NCBI GenBank assembly: GCA_001803875.1
Contig: MHEO01000032.1
Span: 1 to 34,902, forward strand
Length of the DNA: 34,902 nucleotides
Direction: 5' to 3'
DNA from: Nitrospirae bacterium RIFCSPHIGHO2_01_FULL_66_17
Lineage (GTDB): Bacteria; Nitrospirota; Nitrospiria; 2-01-FULL-66-17
This document shows positions 1-8,021 of this stretch, in pieces. A program made the position numbers and the translations under genes. Numbering within the stretch: the stretch's first letter is position 1; each line of letters starts with the position of its first letter. The notes under the pieces are model-generated. The model ran no database searches, was not told the DNA's origin, and worked only from the letters and a program-made list of their open reading frames with translations.

Positions 1-639
1 CAACCGGAGCCGGGTCGTCCGCCACCCGATGTCGGTCACGTACCCCTCCTCCCCGCTCTCGAGGCGGATGAAGTGCCCCACCCGGATCGACCGCTCCATC
101 AGGATGTGAATCCCCGCGAACAGGTTGGAGAGCGTGTCCTGCAGGGCGAGCGCGACCGCGAGCCCGCCGACGCCCAGCGCGGTGAGCAGGGGCGCGATGG
201 ACACGCCGAGCGTGCCCAGCAGGATCAGGACGCCGAGGCTGATCACGAAGCCCTTGAGGACGACGTAGGTCAGCCCGGTGGCGGCCAGGGGCAGGTCGGC
301 GCGCCTGGCGGCGAAGCGCAGCAGGTGTTCCGCGGCGTTGGCCGCGACGAACGTGAACGAGAGGATCACCAGGATGTGCAGGAGCGAGAACGACGCCTGG
401 ATGATCCGCGGCGGGAGGACCGACGTCCCGATGGCGAGGTACAGGCCGAGCGCGATTGCCCAGGTGATCGACGGCCCCCGGATGACGCTCAGCAGGATGT
501 CGTCGATCTCGGTCTCGGTCTTCGCGGCCCAGCGGCGCAGGAGTGAGAGCAGCAGGCGCCGCGCGAACAGCGCCAGGCCGGCCGCCGCGACGAAGATTGC
601 CGAGGAGGACACGAGCTGGCGAAGCAGGGTGGGATCCAT
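1..639 (-). CDS. MscS-family mechanosensitive channel, N-terminal part (runs off left edge)
   Basis: An open frame of 213 codons starts at ATG 637-639, has a GGAGA ribosome site just upstream, and continues past base 1 without a stop. The protein begins MDPTLLRQLVSS and has three to four hydrophobic segments (about residues 8-26, 57-75, 82-100, 122-145). The last is followed by the Gly/Ala-rich pore helix of MscS channels (TALGVGGLAVALALQDTLSN) and then by the start of the beta domain (IRVGHFIRLESGEEGYVTDIGWRTTRL). That order is diagnostic of small-conductance mechanosensitive channels, which open at the inner membrane under tension to release osmolytes. The C-terminal alpha/beta domain lies outside the window. 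Paralogues with other ligands exist, so the exact gating role is inferred. Confidence 0.9.
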   Translation of the reverse strand, partial: MDPTLLRQLVSSSAIFVAAAGLALFARRLLLSLLRRWAAKTETEIDDILLSVIRGPSITWAIALGLYLAIGTSVLPPRIIQASFSLLHILVILSFTFVAANAAEHLLRFAARRADLPLAATGLTYVVLKGFVISLGVLILLGTLGVSIAPLLTALGVGGLAVALALQDTLSNLFAGIHILMERSIRVGHFIRLESGEEGYVTDIGWRTTRLRL

Positions 640-688
640 GCAGGTCTCCGGCTAACGTATCCCGCGCGGCGGAGTCAAACCGCGCGCC

Positions 689-733
689 CCCACCCATCCC
701 CCCTTTACAAAAGGGGGGCGAGGGGTGATTCTC
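689..733. repeat. C6TT/AAG6 hairpin repeat between mscS-like and vapC-like genes
   Basis: Six C plus TT (698-705) pairs with AA plus six G (711-718) around a TACAA loop, flanked by weaker ATCCC/GGGGTGAT symmetry. This type of C-run/ACAA/G-run palindrome is a widespread dispersed intergenic repeat in many bacterial genomes. Here it lies upstream of the minus-strand mscS-like start and downstream of the vapC stop, so it may also act as a terminator. The rest of 640-814 holds no gene I can support. Confidence 0.55.
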
Positions 734-814
734 TGTTCAGGGCGAAAGGGCGGCTGTGTCCAAGAGAGCTTCTTTGCCCTTGTGCGAGCCGTACACAAGA
801 GCTCGTGGCCCAAT

Positions 815-1243
815 TCATGGGCCGATGACCGCCAACCCCGAAATATGGTTGGCAATCCGATGGAATTCCCCCAGATTGCTCGTGACGACTGCGGCGCCGA
901 TCCGGCGCGCCGTCAGTGCAATCAGGATATCGTTCATGAGCCCCAGCCGGTCGCCCCGGACCGTACCATAGAGAGCACGAAAGACGACGCCGGCTTGATC
1001 AAAAGCCCAGACGTCCGGCGCAATGACGCGGCTCGGGGGAAACGCGTCCTTGAGTCGATCGACAGCTTTTTTTCGTCTTGGCGTATCAGCGCCCACATCG
1101 AGCTCTAAGACAACGACTGAGGAGAGAAAGCGGATTGTTTTCCCGACCGGGCCGATCACCCAGTTCGCGTGGAGCCCCGCGCGCAGGTAGTCGATAAAGA
1201 CGTTCGTGTCGAGAACGACTTTGGCCCCTACTGGTAAGGCCAC
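815..1243 (-). CDS. PIN-domain ribonuclease, VapC-like toxin
   Basis: A 142-residue protein with the PIN fold layout. The first acidic motif is VVLDTNVFIDYL (Asp12), the second is Glu47 in VVLELD, the third Asp105 in LMNDILIA, and the C-terminal strand is VVTSNLGEF. PIN toxins cleave RNA, often tRNA or rRNA, using a Mg-binding cluster of three or four acids. The fourth position, usually Asp, is Asn123 here, with Glu126 three residues on, so the site is slightly non-standard. The ATG overlaps the end of the upstream antitoxin frame by 16 bases, the usual translational coupling of type II pairs. Activity is inferred from fold and context. Confidence 0.85.
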   Translation of the reverse strand: MALPVGAKVVLDTNVFIDYLRAGLHANWVIGPVGKTIRFLSSVVVLELDVGADTPRRKKAVDRLKDAFPPSRVIAPDVWAFDQAGVVFRALYGTVRGDRLGLMNDILIALTARRIGAAVVTSNLGEFHRIANHISGLAVIGP

Positions 1244-1434
1244 GGCTGTTTGTCGCCTTTGAGAATCCCTTTCAGCGGCTTCATCGCCTTCACGAGGTGC
1301 TCGTCTTCCATGAGCAGCGCAAGCGCCTTGTCGATGGCCTCCCGCTCAGACCGTGCCCCAAAATAACGCTTGGCAAAGTCGATCTTTCGTTGATCAAGTT
1401 TCAGGTGCTTGTGTTTGAGCGCCGGTTCTCCCAT
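1228..1434 (-). CDS. VapB-like antitoxin
   Basis: A 68-residue protein starting at ATG 1432-1434, preceded by AGGGGA at good spacing. A longer frame from GTG 1465-1467 would start inside the operator and is less likely. The centre (LKLDQRKIDFAKRYFGARSEREAIDKALALL) has the strand-helix-helix pattern of ribbon-helix-helix antitoxins, with the GARSEREAI turn typical of VapB. The C-terminal third (MKPLKGILKGDKQPW) would be the toxin-binding tail. It should neutralise the overlapping PIN toxin and, as a dimer, bind the palindrome in front of the operon to repress it. The family assignment rests on pattern and neighbour, since the sequence itself is short. Confidence 0.75.
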   Translation of the reverse strand: MGEPALKHKHLKLDQRKIDFAKRYFGARSEREAIDKALALLMEDEHLVKAMKPLKGILKGDKQPWPYQ

Positions 1435-1448
1435 GGAAGGTCCCCTTT

Positions 1449-1496
1449 GTGTACATGCCGTGTACACACACTAGCGAATCTCGGCTGAAAAATCAA
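1449..1496 (-). promoter_or_regulatory. vapBC-like promoter and palindromic operator
   Basis: Reading on the minus strand, TTGATT (plus 1491-1496) and TAGTGT (plus 1468-1473) are separated by exactly 17 bases, a good sigma-70 promoter. Directly downstream lies the palindrome TGTACA-N5-TGTACA within 1449-1467, covering the expected transcription start. A dimeric antitoxin bound there would block initiation. Confidence 0.65.
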
Positions 1497-1529
1497 TTGC
1501 CCTGATGTGCTGGGCCTGAGCCGAGACGC

Positions 1530-2663
1530 CTACCCCAGCATCCCCAGCACCGCCTCTCCGTACCGCGCCACCTGCCAGCGGCGGATGCCGGGGACGGCGG
1601 CGAGTTCGTCGGCGGATTTGGGCCACGCTCGCACGATCGTTTTGATCTGGTCGGTCGAGACGATCATGGCGGGCTCGATGCCCTCGGTCTTCGCCTGCTC
1701 GGTGCGCCACGCCCGGAGGCGCGTGAAGAGGCGCTCCTGGGCGGCCGAGAACGGTTCCTGGCGTCCGCCGGATCGCCGCGGGAGCGGCGTGGTATCGGCG
1801 AGGCCCGCGCGGATCGCGTCCAGCCACCGAGGCATGTCCCGCCGGGCCGGCGCCGACGAGGAGGGGAAGAGCGCCTCGATCGCGGCGGGCGTGGCGGGGT
1901 GGTGGACGGCCATCGCGATCAGGTCCTCGCCCGAGATGATCTTGAACGGGGGGCGGTTGGCCCGCTTGGCCAACTGGTCGCGGGCGACCGCCAGCGACCG
2001 CAGGACGCGCTGAGCCGCGGGGGGCAGCACGGTTGCGCCCTTGATCCGCACGTAATCATCCGGCTCGAACGCGTGGCCGGTCCATTCCCGTCGGCCGATC
2101 CACTCCCCCTCTTCCTCGATCTGGGCGAGGCGGCCCTGGGCCTCGACCGCCTTTCGCAGCAGGTCGTACAGCCGCGGCAGATACTGGGTGTCCTTCGCGG
2201 CGTAGGCGAGCAGATCGGCGGAGAGTGGCCGCTTGGACCAGTGGGCCTTCTGGTACTTCTTTTCGAGCGTGACGTCGAAATACCGCTGCAGGAGATCCCC
2301 CAGCGAGTACTTCGGCTCGCCCGCCGCCTGCGCCGCGAGGCACGTGTCGAAGATCGACGCGACGGAGAACCCGAAATCCCGCTTGAGCCCCACCACGTCG
2401 TAGTCCGCGCCGTGGATGACCTTGACGATTGCGGGGTCGGCCAGGATCGGCGCCAGCGGGCTGAGGTCGGCGAGAATCAGCGGATCGATGACGGCGTTGA
2501 GCGTGCTGTCGCTCACCTGGATGAGCGAGACCCGTTCCTGGTAGCAATGGAGCGAGTCCGCCTCGGTGTCCACGCCGATGACCGGCGCGCGCGCGATCGC
2601 GGCGACGACCTCGGCCAGCGCCTTGGGCGTGGTGACGTAGACGTAGTCGGGGGCGAGCGTCAT
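1530..2663 (-). CDS. rnd: Ribonuclease D
   Basis: A 377-residue 3'-to-5' exoribonuclease of the DEDDy class, used in tRNA 3'-end maturation and stable-RNA turnover. Exo I is VDTEADS (Asp32, Glu34), Exo II is HGADYD (Asp89) and Exo III is YAAKD (Tyr154, Asp158). These match the metal and catalytic residues of E. coli RNase D. Two HRDC-like regions follow, around residues 205-285 and 300-377, the second ending in WPKSADELAAVPGIRRW. The start at MTLAPDYVYV is chosen because the 58 residues upstream are low-complexity Arg/Pro/Ala sequence with no family counterpart. It is divergent from fumC. Substrate range in this organism is inferred. Confidence 0.93.
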   Translation of the reverse strand: MTLAPDYVYVTTPKALAEVVAAIARAPVIGVDTEADSLHCYQERVSLIQVSDSTLNAVIDPLILADLSPLAPILADPAIVKVIHGADYDVVGLKRDFGFSVASIFDTCLAAQAAGEPKYSLGDLLQRYFDVTLEKKYQKAHWSKRPLSADLLAYAAKDTQYLPRLYDLLRKAVEAQGRLAQIEEEGEWIGRREWTGHAFEPDDYVRIKGATVLPPAAQRVLRSLAVARDQLAKRANRPPFKIISGEDLIAMAVHHPATPAAIEALFPSSSAPARRDMPRWLDAIRAGLADTTPLPRRSGGRQEPFSAAQERLFTRLRAWRTEQAKTEGIEPAMIVSTDQIKTIVRAWPKSADELAAVPGIRRWQVARYGEAVLGMLG

Positions 2664-2821
2664 CGGCGGATGGGGGCCTGCGCGTGTGTGATGCGATGTC
2701 CTCCTCGTTGGCGCGCCCGGGCGCGCGACGCGGCCCCCCTCGGCGGGAGAAACAGGCGCGCCATTATACAGAGATGCACGGGCGCGGGGCAAGCGTGCTG
2801 CGCGGGGCAGCGCGGTGCAGG

Positions 2822-2850
2822 TTTCCGCCTTGCGCAAACTGTGATAGAAT
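2822..2850 (+). promoter_or_regulatory. Possible fumC promoter
   Basis: TAGAAT at 2845-2850 is a good -10 box about 34 bases before the fumC ATG. The hexamer 17 bases upstream, TTTCCG, is a poor -35 box, so this is only a weak candidate. Nothing else recognisable lies in the divergent intergenic region 2664-2883. Confidence 0.3.
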
Positions 2851-2883
2851 CCGTCCCCTCAAACCGTCTGGACGGGAGGCACG

Positions 2884-4314
2884 ATGACCACGCGACGTGA
2901 GGAATCCGGCGCTGTTCGCGTCGAAAAAGACTCGATGGGGGAGATGCGCGTCCCCGCGACGGCCCTGTACGGGGCCCAGACCCAGCGCGCGGTCGAGAAC
3001 TTCCCGATCAGCGACCTCCGCTGGCCGCGCAGCTTCATCCGCGCCCTCGGCCTGGTGAAATGGGCGGCGGCGCAGGCCAACCGCGATCTGGGACTCCTGC
3101 CGGCCGACAAGGCCGACGCCATCAGCCGCGCGGCCCGCGAGGTCATCGAGGGGGCGCTGGATGGTCACTTCGTCGTCGACCTGTTCCAAACCGGTTCGGG
3201 TACCTCCACCAATATGAACGCCAACGAGGTGATCGCCAACCGCGCGACGCAGTTGGTCGGCGGTGCGCTGGGTTCCAAGGCCATTCACCCGAACGATCAC
3301 GTCAATCTGGGCCAGTCGAGTAACGACGTGATCCCGACCGCCATCCACATCGCGGCGCTCGAAACGGTGGATCAAGCGCTGCTTCCGGCGTTGTCGATGC
3401 TCCACGCGACGCTGGTCCAGAAATCGCTCGAGTTTTCGCGTGTGGTCAAGATCGGCCGGACGCACCTCCAAGACGCGACCCCGATCCGACTCGGCCAGGA
3501 GTTCGGAGGCTACGCCCGCCAGATCGAACTCGGCATCCGGCGGGTAGAGAACATGCGCGCGTCGCTGGGCGAACTCGCGCTGGGCGGGACCGCGGTGGGG
3601 ACCGGGATCAACACCCACCCCGACTTCGCCGCGAAGACGATCGCGCTGCTGTCACAGGAAACCGATTGCCCGTTCTTTGTCGAGGCGGCGGATCACTTCG
3701 AGGCGCAGGGCGCGCAGGACTCGCTGGTCGAAGCCAGCGGCGCGCTCAAGACGGTGGCGGTGAGCCTGATGAAGATCGCCAACGATCTCCGGTGGTTGGC
3801 ATCCGGTCCACGCTGTGGATTGGGAGAAATCAACCTGCCGGAGACTCAGCCCGGCTCATCGATCATGCCAGGGAAGGTCAACCCGGTGATCGTCGAATCC
3901 CTGCTCCAGGTCTGCGTCCAGGTCATCGGCAACGACGCCGCCATCACCTTGGGCGGCCAGGCCGGGAATTTCGAACTCAACGTCATGCTGCCGGTGATGG
4001 CCTATAATCTCCTGCAGTCGATCCAGTTGCTGGGCGCGGCGACCCAGAACTTTACCGCCAAGTGCATCGCGGGAGTCACCGCGAACGAGGCGCGGTGCGA
4101 GGCGATGATCGAGCAGAGCCTTGCGATGTGCACGGCGCTCGCGCCGGAGATCGGCTACGACGCGGCGGCGAAGATCGCCAAGGAATCGTACCGAACCGGC
4201 AAAACCGTCCGCGAGGTCGCCCTCGAACAAAAGATCGTCTCCCCCGAGCGGCTCAAGGTCCTCCTCGACCCGCGGCAAATGACCGAGCGGGGGTTTGCGG
4301 GTAAAGGGGAATAG
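2884..4314 (+). CDS. fumC: Fumarate hydratase, class II
   Basis: A 476-residue enzyme, slightly longer than the usual 460-470, that interconverts fumarate and L-malate in the citric acid cycle without an iron-sulfur cluster. It carries the superfamily signature GSSIMPGKVNP at about residues 324-333. It also has the fumarase-type motifs SGTSTNMNANEV (which distinguishes it from aspartase when read with the rest), LGQSSNDVIPTA and KIGRTHLQDATP. The ATG follows GGGAGG at proper spacing. The gene stands alone: ribonuclease D is divergent upstream and a 309-base gap follows. A short hairpin just after the stop (4317-4345) has no T run. Class II fumarase is clearly favoured over aspartate ammonia-lyase, though the two families are close. 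Confidence 0.96.
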   Translation: MTTRREESGAVRVEKDSMGEMRVPATALYGAQTQRAVENFPISDLRWPRSFIRALGLVKWAAAQANRDLGLLPADKADAISRAAREVIEGALDGHFVVDLFQTGSGTSTNMNANEVIANRATQLVGGALGSKAIHPNDHVNLGQSSNDVIPTAIHIAALETVDQALLPALSMLHATLVQKSLEFSRVVKIGRTHLQDATPIRLGQEFGGYARQIELGIRRVENMRASLGELALGGTAVGTGINTHPDFAAKTIALLSQETDCPFFVEAADHFEAQGAQDSLVEASGALKTVAVSLMKIANDLRWLASGPRCGLGEINLPETQPGSSIMPGKVNPVIVESLLQVCVQVIGNDAAITLGGQAGNFELNVMLPVMAYNLLQSIQLLGAATQNFTAKCIAGVTANEARCEAMIEQSLAMCTALAPEIGYDAAAKIAKESYRTGKTVREVALEQKIVSPERLKVLLDPRQMTERGFAGKGE

Positions 4315-4410
4315 ACCTCGCTGAATCAAGAAAAAAATCAGCGAGTTGAACACGCAATTGGCAAAATCTCCTTAGATTTTCCACAAAAAACCAACCAGAA
4401 AGTTCTTCAG

Positions 4411-4457
4411 AATCAAACTAAAGGACGATTGTTTTCTCCATCCGTTGGGTTTATAAG
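4411..4457 (+). promoter_or_regulatory. Conserved upstream element and promoter of cytochrome 1
   Basis: A 22-base block at 4411-4432 (AATCAAAC, one variable base, AAAGGAC, one variable base, ATTGT) is repeated with only two mismatches before the second cytochrome gene. Its 3' end overlaps a -35-like TTGTTT (4429-4434), followed 17 bases later by TATAAG (4452-4457). The layout suggests an activator site abutting the -35 box, about 165 bases before the start codon. The remainder of 4315-4623 shows only the weak hairpin at 4317-4345. Confidence 0.5.
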
Positions 4458-4623
4458 TACCAACGCTGGAAAAGAAGTCACGTGCCACTCGTCTTCCGGC
4501 TCCATGCGGCAGGAGGTCCTCCCCGCGAACCAGAATCGTTAGGATAGAGCGACCGAACAGAACATCCTGAAAACCGGCGTGCAGGCATCCTTGGATCCTT
4601 TGCTGAACATGAAGGAGGAGCGT

Positions 4624-7600
4624 ATGCAAGGCACTCGTTGGTGGTTGGGAAAAGTTTTCGGTTTGACGCTCGTACTCGGTGTCGTGGGCGCGTCATCCGC
4701 GCTGGCTCGTCACGGCGAAGAGGGCTTTCTCGCGAACCGTATCCCCGAACCGGCGCCGTACGTCGTGAGTGAAACGACGTCGGCCGGGGGCGCGTTCGGC
4801 GCCCCGCACACCGGCGCGCCGTTTGAGGACCTCTGGACCAGCGAAAACGACGTCGGTGGCTGCGATGGGTGCCACACCGGGCTCTGGAACCAGTGGAACG
4901 GCGCGATGATGTCGAACGCCTGGCGGGATCCGGGGTGGCGAGGGGCCTTTTTGCTCGTGGCGCGCCTGACTTCGACGGATGGAAATTGCGATATTCCCAA
5001 CCCGCCGGACGGCACAGCGCGGGCCAGCATCAACCCATTTGCGCATCCGACGGCGTGCCAGAGCACGTTTAACAGCGGGACGACCAACGTGACCTACACC
5101 GGGTCGGGGTCGTTGATGGATGATTTTTGCTCGCGGTGCCACATGCCCACGAACTACATCGATGCCGTCACCACGGTCACGAGCGATGCGCCGTCGGGGC
5201 AGGAGCACGGCCGCATCAGCCCCTTGTATTACCCGACGTCGGTGGGCACGGCGCAGGCCACGGACCCCGCCAATGGGCTGCTCACGCTCGAATCGTTCGG
5301 TGAACGGACCTATGTCGATGGGGTGAGTCGAGTGGTCAATAGTAACAGTGGGAAGATCGGGATCATCTGCGAGGTGTGCCATACCAACGTCGAGACGCGC
5401 TACACGCCGTACCACCTCTACAACAAGTCGGGTACGGAATACACCCCGGCGCCTCAGAACACGGGGCGATTCAACCAAGGCTTGGCGGCGGCGCAGCAGG
5501 ACATGCTGACGGTGCCGAACGCGGCGAGCGGCAACCTGGGCTATGCGGTGGCCGCGGGGGCGTTTCGGCTCTCGCCCCACGCGCTCAACCTGCCGGAGCG
5601 GTTCGGGCCCTTGTCGTGGAACGATCCGTGCCTGATCCTGCCGGGTAGTTGTGTGGGCGGACAAGTGTTGGATTCGTACGTGAGCGACGTCTTCACCGGC
5701 GGCACCCGGACGACCAATGTCTACTTTACCCAGGCGAACCCGCCTGGCGCGCACGACACGTTCTACCAGGTCAAGTTCGAGCGGGCCGAGTTCTGCGCGT
5801 CCTGCCACGACGTGACGAACCCGATGACGATCAAGAACGCCGCGGGTTTCTGGGTCGGTGGGTTCCCGATCGAGCGGACGTACACGGAGTGGAGGAACAG
5901 CCGGTACGCCGATCGTCCGGGCAACACCCACTACGATCAGAACTACAAGCGGGACTGCCAGACCTGTCATATGCAGCAGAGCTACGGCGAGCCGGGGACC
6001 GCGCTCACCTTGTACACGGTCAACGGTGGCGTGACGCCGGATGCGCCGATTTTGGAGCCGTCGTGCGATCAGATTACGCACAACCCGGGCTATTCGCACC
6101 ACTTCGTTGGCGGCAACGGCTACATGACGCGGTTGATCGGTGCGGATGTGGATGGTGGGGGCAACGTGCAACCGTACCCGGAGCTCTTGCATACGAGCTT
6201 CTCGTCGGCGGACGCGAACAGCCGGTACCACTATGCCCGGTACGATACCGCAGGCGGGCGGTCGGGACCGGTCGCGACGCAGCACGAGCGCTTCTCGTGG
6301 GATCGTATGCGGAACGTCTTGACGATGACACTCTCCGCTCCCACTGGCACCGTCGCCCCGGGAAGCACGGCGGCGCTGACGATCACCGTCAAAAACGAGG
6401 GCTCGGGGCACGACTTCCCGACCGGTTTCCCCGAGGGCCGTGCCGCCTGGGTGTTGGTCAAGGCGTGGGACACCCGGAATACCGCCGTGACCACCGACGA
6501 CGTCGAATTGACGATTCGTGACAGCCAGAAACCCGCGGGCCAGCAGGATTCGCTGGGCGTGGGCTATCTGACCAGCGCGTCGATGAAACCGGATCCGACC
6601 TACCCGGCGACTTGTCCGGATGCCGAGGGAGTCGGCGGAGGCTGGAAGATTCCAGAGGGATCGATCGATCCGTGGGCTGTGACGTTCAAAGCGATGGCGA
6701 CGGTGGACAAGGTCTGTCCGACGCTCGACCTGCCGTATGCCACGCCCGTGAACCTGGTCGTGAACGCGAGCAACATGCCGACGGACGCCAATGGGGTCGT
6801 GATCGATCGGAACAACCCCACGGGCATCCCCCGGTATTCCGATACCGACGGCGATGGGGACTCGTTCGACGACTCGTTCCTCCGTGATACCCGGTTGCAA
6901 CCGTGCCGGGGCGCGACTTGCAACAACCCCGGGAGCGGCGTAACCGTCACCCGGTATTCGGTCGTGGTGCCGGCGACGGCGGTGGGGCCGATTGCGGTGA
7001 CCTCGGTGGTCTATTATCAGGCGTTCGAGGGCATCGTGGCCAAGAAGTTTCTGGGGAACCTGGCCGACACCGACGACGATGCCCCGCCCACGTTGGAGCC
7101 CTGCGTGCTGAAGGGGCCCTGCGGCCGGGCGGCGAACAACACGGAGTACCGCAACGCGCTCAAATTCGACCCCGTTGCGGTCGAGGGAGCGCCCCCGATG
7201 CCGATGGAAGTACGAAACGCCGTGATCAGGGTGACGGGGACGACCGACACGATCGCTCCGAGGGTGATCATCAACAATTGCAAACCGCCTCGGAAGAATA
7301 ACGTCTGTGTCGGGACCAACCTGACGGCGCCCATCCCGGCCAACGGGCATTGGTCACCGTCGCCCTACGGAGGTCAGAGCGGAAATTTCGCGACCGAGAG
7401 TTATGGCGAACTGAACGTCGCGCACACCCGGATCGTGAAGGTCTCGTTCAGCGAGCCGGTGCAGGAGTGCGACAACGTCGCGGGCCTCGTCAACTGCGGG
7501 CCGCTCTCGGCCAGCACGTATTATCTGACCGATAACGCCGGTGCGGCGGTGACGTTCCTGCAGGACCAGATTGACGATCGGACGTGGGGCCTGTTCCCGT

Positions 7601-7758
7601 ACGTGAGCACCGACTCGGTGTTTCTGGGTGGCGGCGGCTATGTGATACACGTGGCGCCGACGCGCAGCGGTCGGGCGATCAAGGACTCTGCAGGTCTCAC
7701 GCTGGTGGCCGGGCCCGCAACGGGTGGGGAGTACACGTTCGGGTTTAAGGCCCAGTAG
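4624..7758 (+). CDS. Secreted five-haem c-type cytochrome with Ig-like C-terminus (paralogue 1)
   Basis: A 1,044-residue exported cytochrome. The start is ATG 4624, seven bases after GGAGGAG. The signal peptide is WWLGKVFGLTLVLGVVGASSALA, cut before RHGEE. Five CXXCH sites bind covalent haem: CDGCH (residue 80), CSRCH (169), CEVCH (249), CASCH (391) and CQTCH (445). After the haem region comes a beta domain with the NEGSGHDFPTGFPEGR motif seen in other multihaem cytochromes. Many paired cysteines (CLILPGSC, CRGATC, CVLKGPC) suggest disulfides. A C-terminal Ig-like segment (VKVSFSEPV...YTFGFKAQ) follows. It should carry electrons outside the inner membrane, probably on the cell surface. The redox partner is unknown. 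It is followed by a strong terminator and a close paralogue. Confidence 0.9.
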   Translation: MQGTRWWLGKVFGLTLVLGVVGASSALARHGEEGFLANRIPEPAPYVVSETTSAGGAFGAPHTGAPFEDLWTSENDVGGCDGCHTGLWNQWNGAMMSNAWRDPGWRGAFLLVARLTSTDGNCDIPNPPDGTARASINPFAHPTACQSTFNSGTTNVTYTGSGSLMDDFCSRCHMPTNYIDAVTTVTSDAPSGQEHGRISPLYYPTSVGTAQATDPANGLLTLESFGERTYVDGVSRVVNSNSGKIGIICEVCHTNVETRYTPYHLYNKSGTEYTPAPQNTGRFNQGLAAAQQDMLTVPNAASGNLGYAVAAGAFRLSPHALNLPERFGPLSWNDPCLILPGSCVGGQVLDSYVSDVFTGGTRTTNVYFTQANPPGAHDTFYQVKFERAEFCASCHDVTNPMTIKNAAGFWVGGFPIERTYTEWRNSRYADRPGNTHYDQNYKRDCQTCHMQQSYGEPGTALTLYTVNGGVTPDAPILEPSCDQITHNPGYSHHFVGGNGYMTRLIGADVDGGGNVQPYPELLHTSFSSADANSRYHYARYDTAGGRSGPVATQHERFSWDRMRNVLTMTLSAPTGTVAPGSTAALTITVKNEGSGHDFPTGFPEGRAAWVLVKAWDTRNTAVTTDDVELTIRDSQKPAGQQDSLGVGYLTSASMKPDPTYPATCPDAEGVGGGWKIPEGSIDPWAVTFKAMATVDKVCPTLDLPYATPVNLVVNASNMPTDANGVVIDRNNPTGIPRYSDTDGDGDSFDDSFLRDTRLQPCRGATCNNPGSGVTVTRYSVVVPATAVGPIAVTSVVYYQAFEGIVAKKFLGNLADTDDDAPPTLEPCVLKGPCGRAANNTEYRNALKFDPVAVEGAPPMPMEVRNAVIRVTGTTDTIAPRVIINNCKPPRKNNVCVGTNLTAPIPANGHWSPSPYGGQSGNFATESYGELNVAHTRIVKVSFSEPVQECDNVAGLVNCGPLSASTYYLTDNAGAAVTFLQDQIDDRTWGLFPYVSTDSVFLGGGGYVIHVAPTRSGRAIKDSAGLTLVAGPATGGEYTFGFKAQ

Positions 7759-7777
7759 AATTCGCTGGTGTGCTGGA

Positions 7778-7815
7778 AAAGAGGGGAGGCCCTTCTAAAT
7801 GGGCCTCCCCTCTTT
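7778..7815 (+). terminator. Strong hairpin terminator after cytochrome 1
   Basis: A perfect 15-bp stem (7778-7792 with 7801-7815, AAAGAGGGGAGGCCC and its complement) closes an 8-base loop, and the right arm ends in TTT. It separates the two cytochrome genes into independent transcripts. The same GAGGGGAGGC stem core is reused in the terminator after the second gene. Confidence 0.9.
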
Positions 7816-7880
7816 GTGTAGGGTGTCCTGATAGCAAAAGGTTAAAATACTTCCACCTTTTCCCCTTCACGGCGCTGAAA

Positions 7881-7928
7881 AATCAAACCAAAGGACAATT
7901 GTGCAGGCGGTTAGATCTCCTGTATCGT
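7881..7928 (+). promoter_or_regulatory. Conserved upstream element and promoter of cytochrome 2
   Basis: The block 7881-7902 matches 4411-4432 at 20 of 22 bases. Its last bases again overlap a -35-like TTGTGC (7899-7904), with TATCGT 18 bases later (7923-7928). The flanking sequence is unrelated to that before cytochrome 1, so the match is selective. About 94 bases of leader follow before the ATG at 8022. Confidence 0.5.
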
Positions 7929-8021
7929 ACGCGACAACATTGGCTCGGTTAGTAGCCAACAGTGCCTGGTTTGTTGGCCTATCGTTTTGATTGGGCGGTG
8001 ACCACGGTGAAGGAGGATGGT

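Noticed and set aside
652..855. A 67-residue minus-strand frame containing PPFVKGGWVG
   Set aside because: This peptide is what the dispersed C-run/G-run hairpin repeat gives when translated. It is not a gene.
4317..4345. Hairpin CTCGCTGA/TCAGCGAG after fumC as a terminator
   Set aside because: The 8-bp stem has a 13-base loop and no T run after it. It is too weak to call.
4693..7350. An 885-residue open frame on the minus strand opposite cytochrome 1 (and similar long ones at 9459-11225, 11382-13697 and 18453-21152)
   Set aside because: They lie wholly opposite convincing genes, are dominated by Arg/Gly/Ala/Val/His, and show no domain. They arise from the GC-rich third positions of the real genes.
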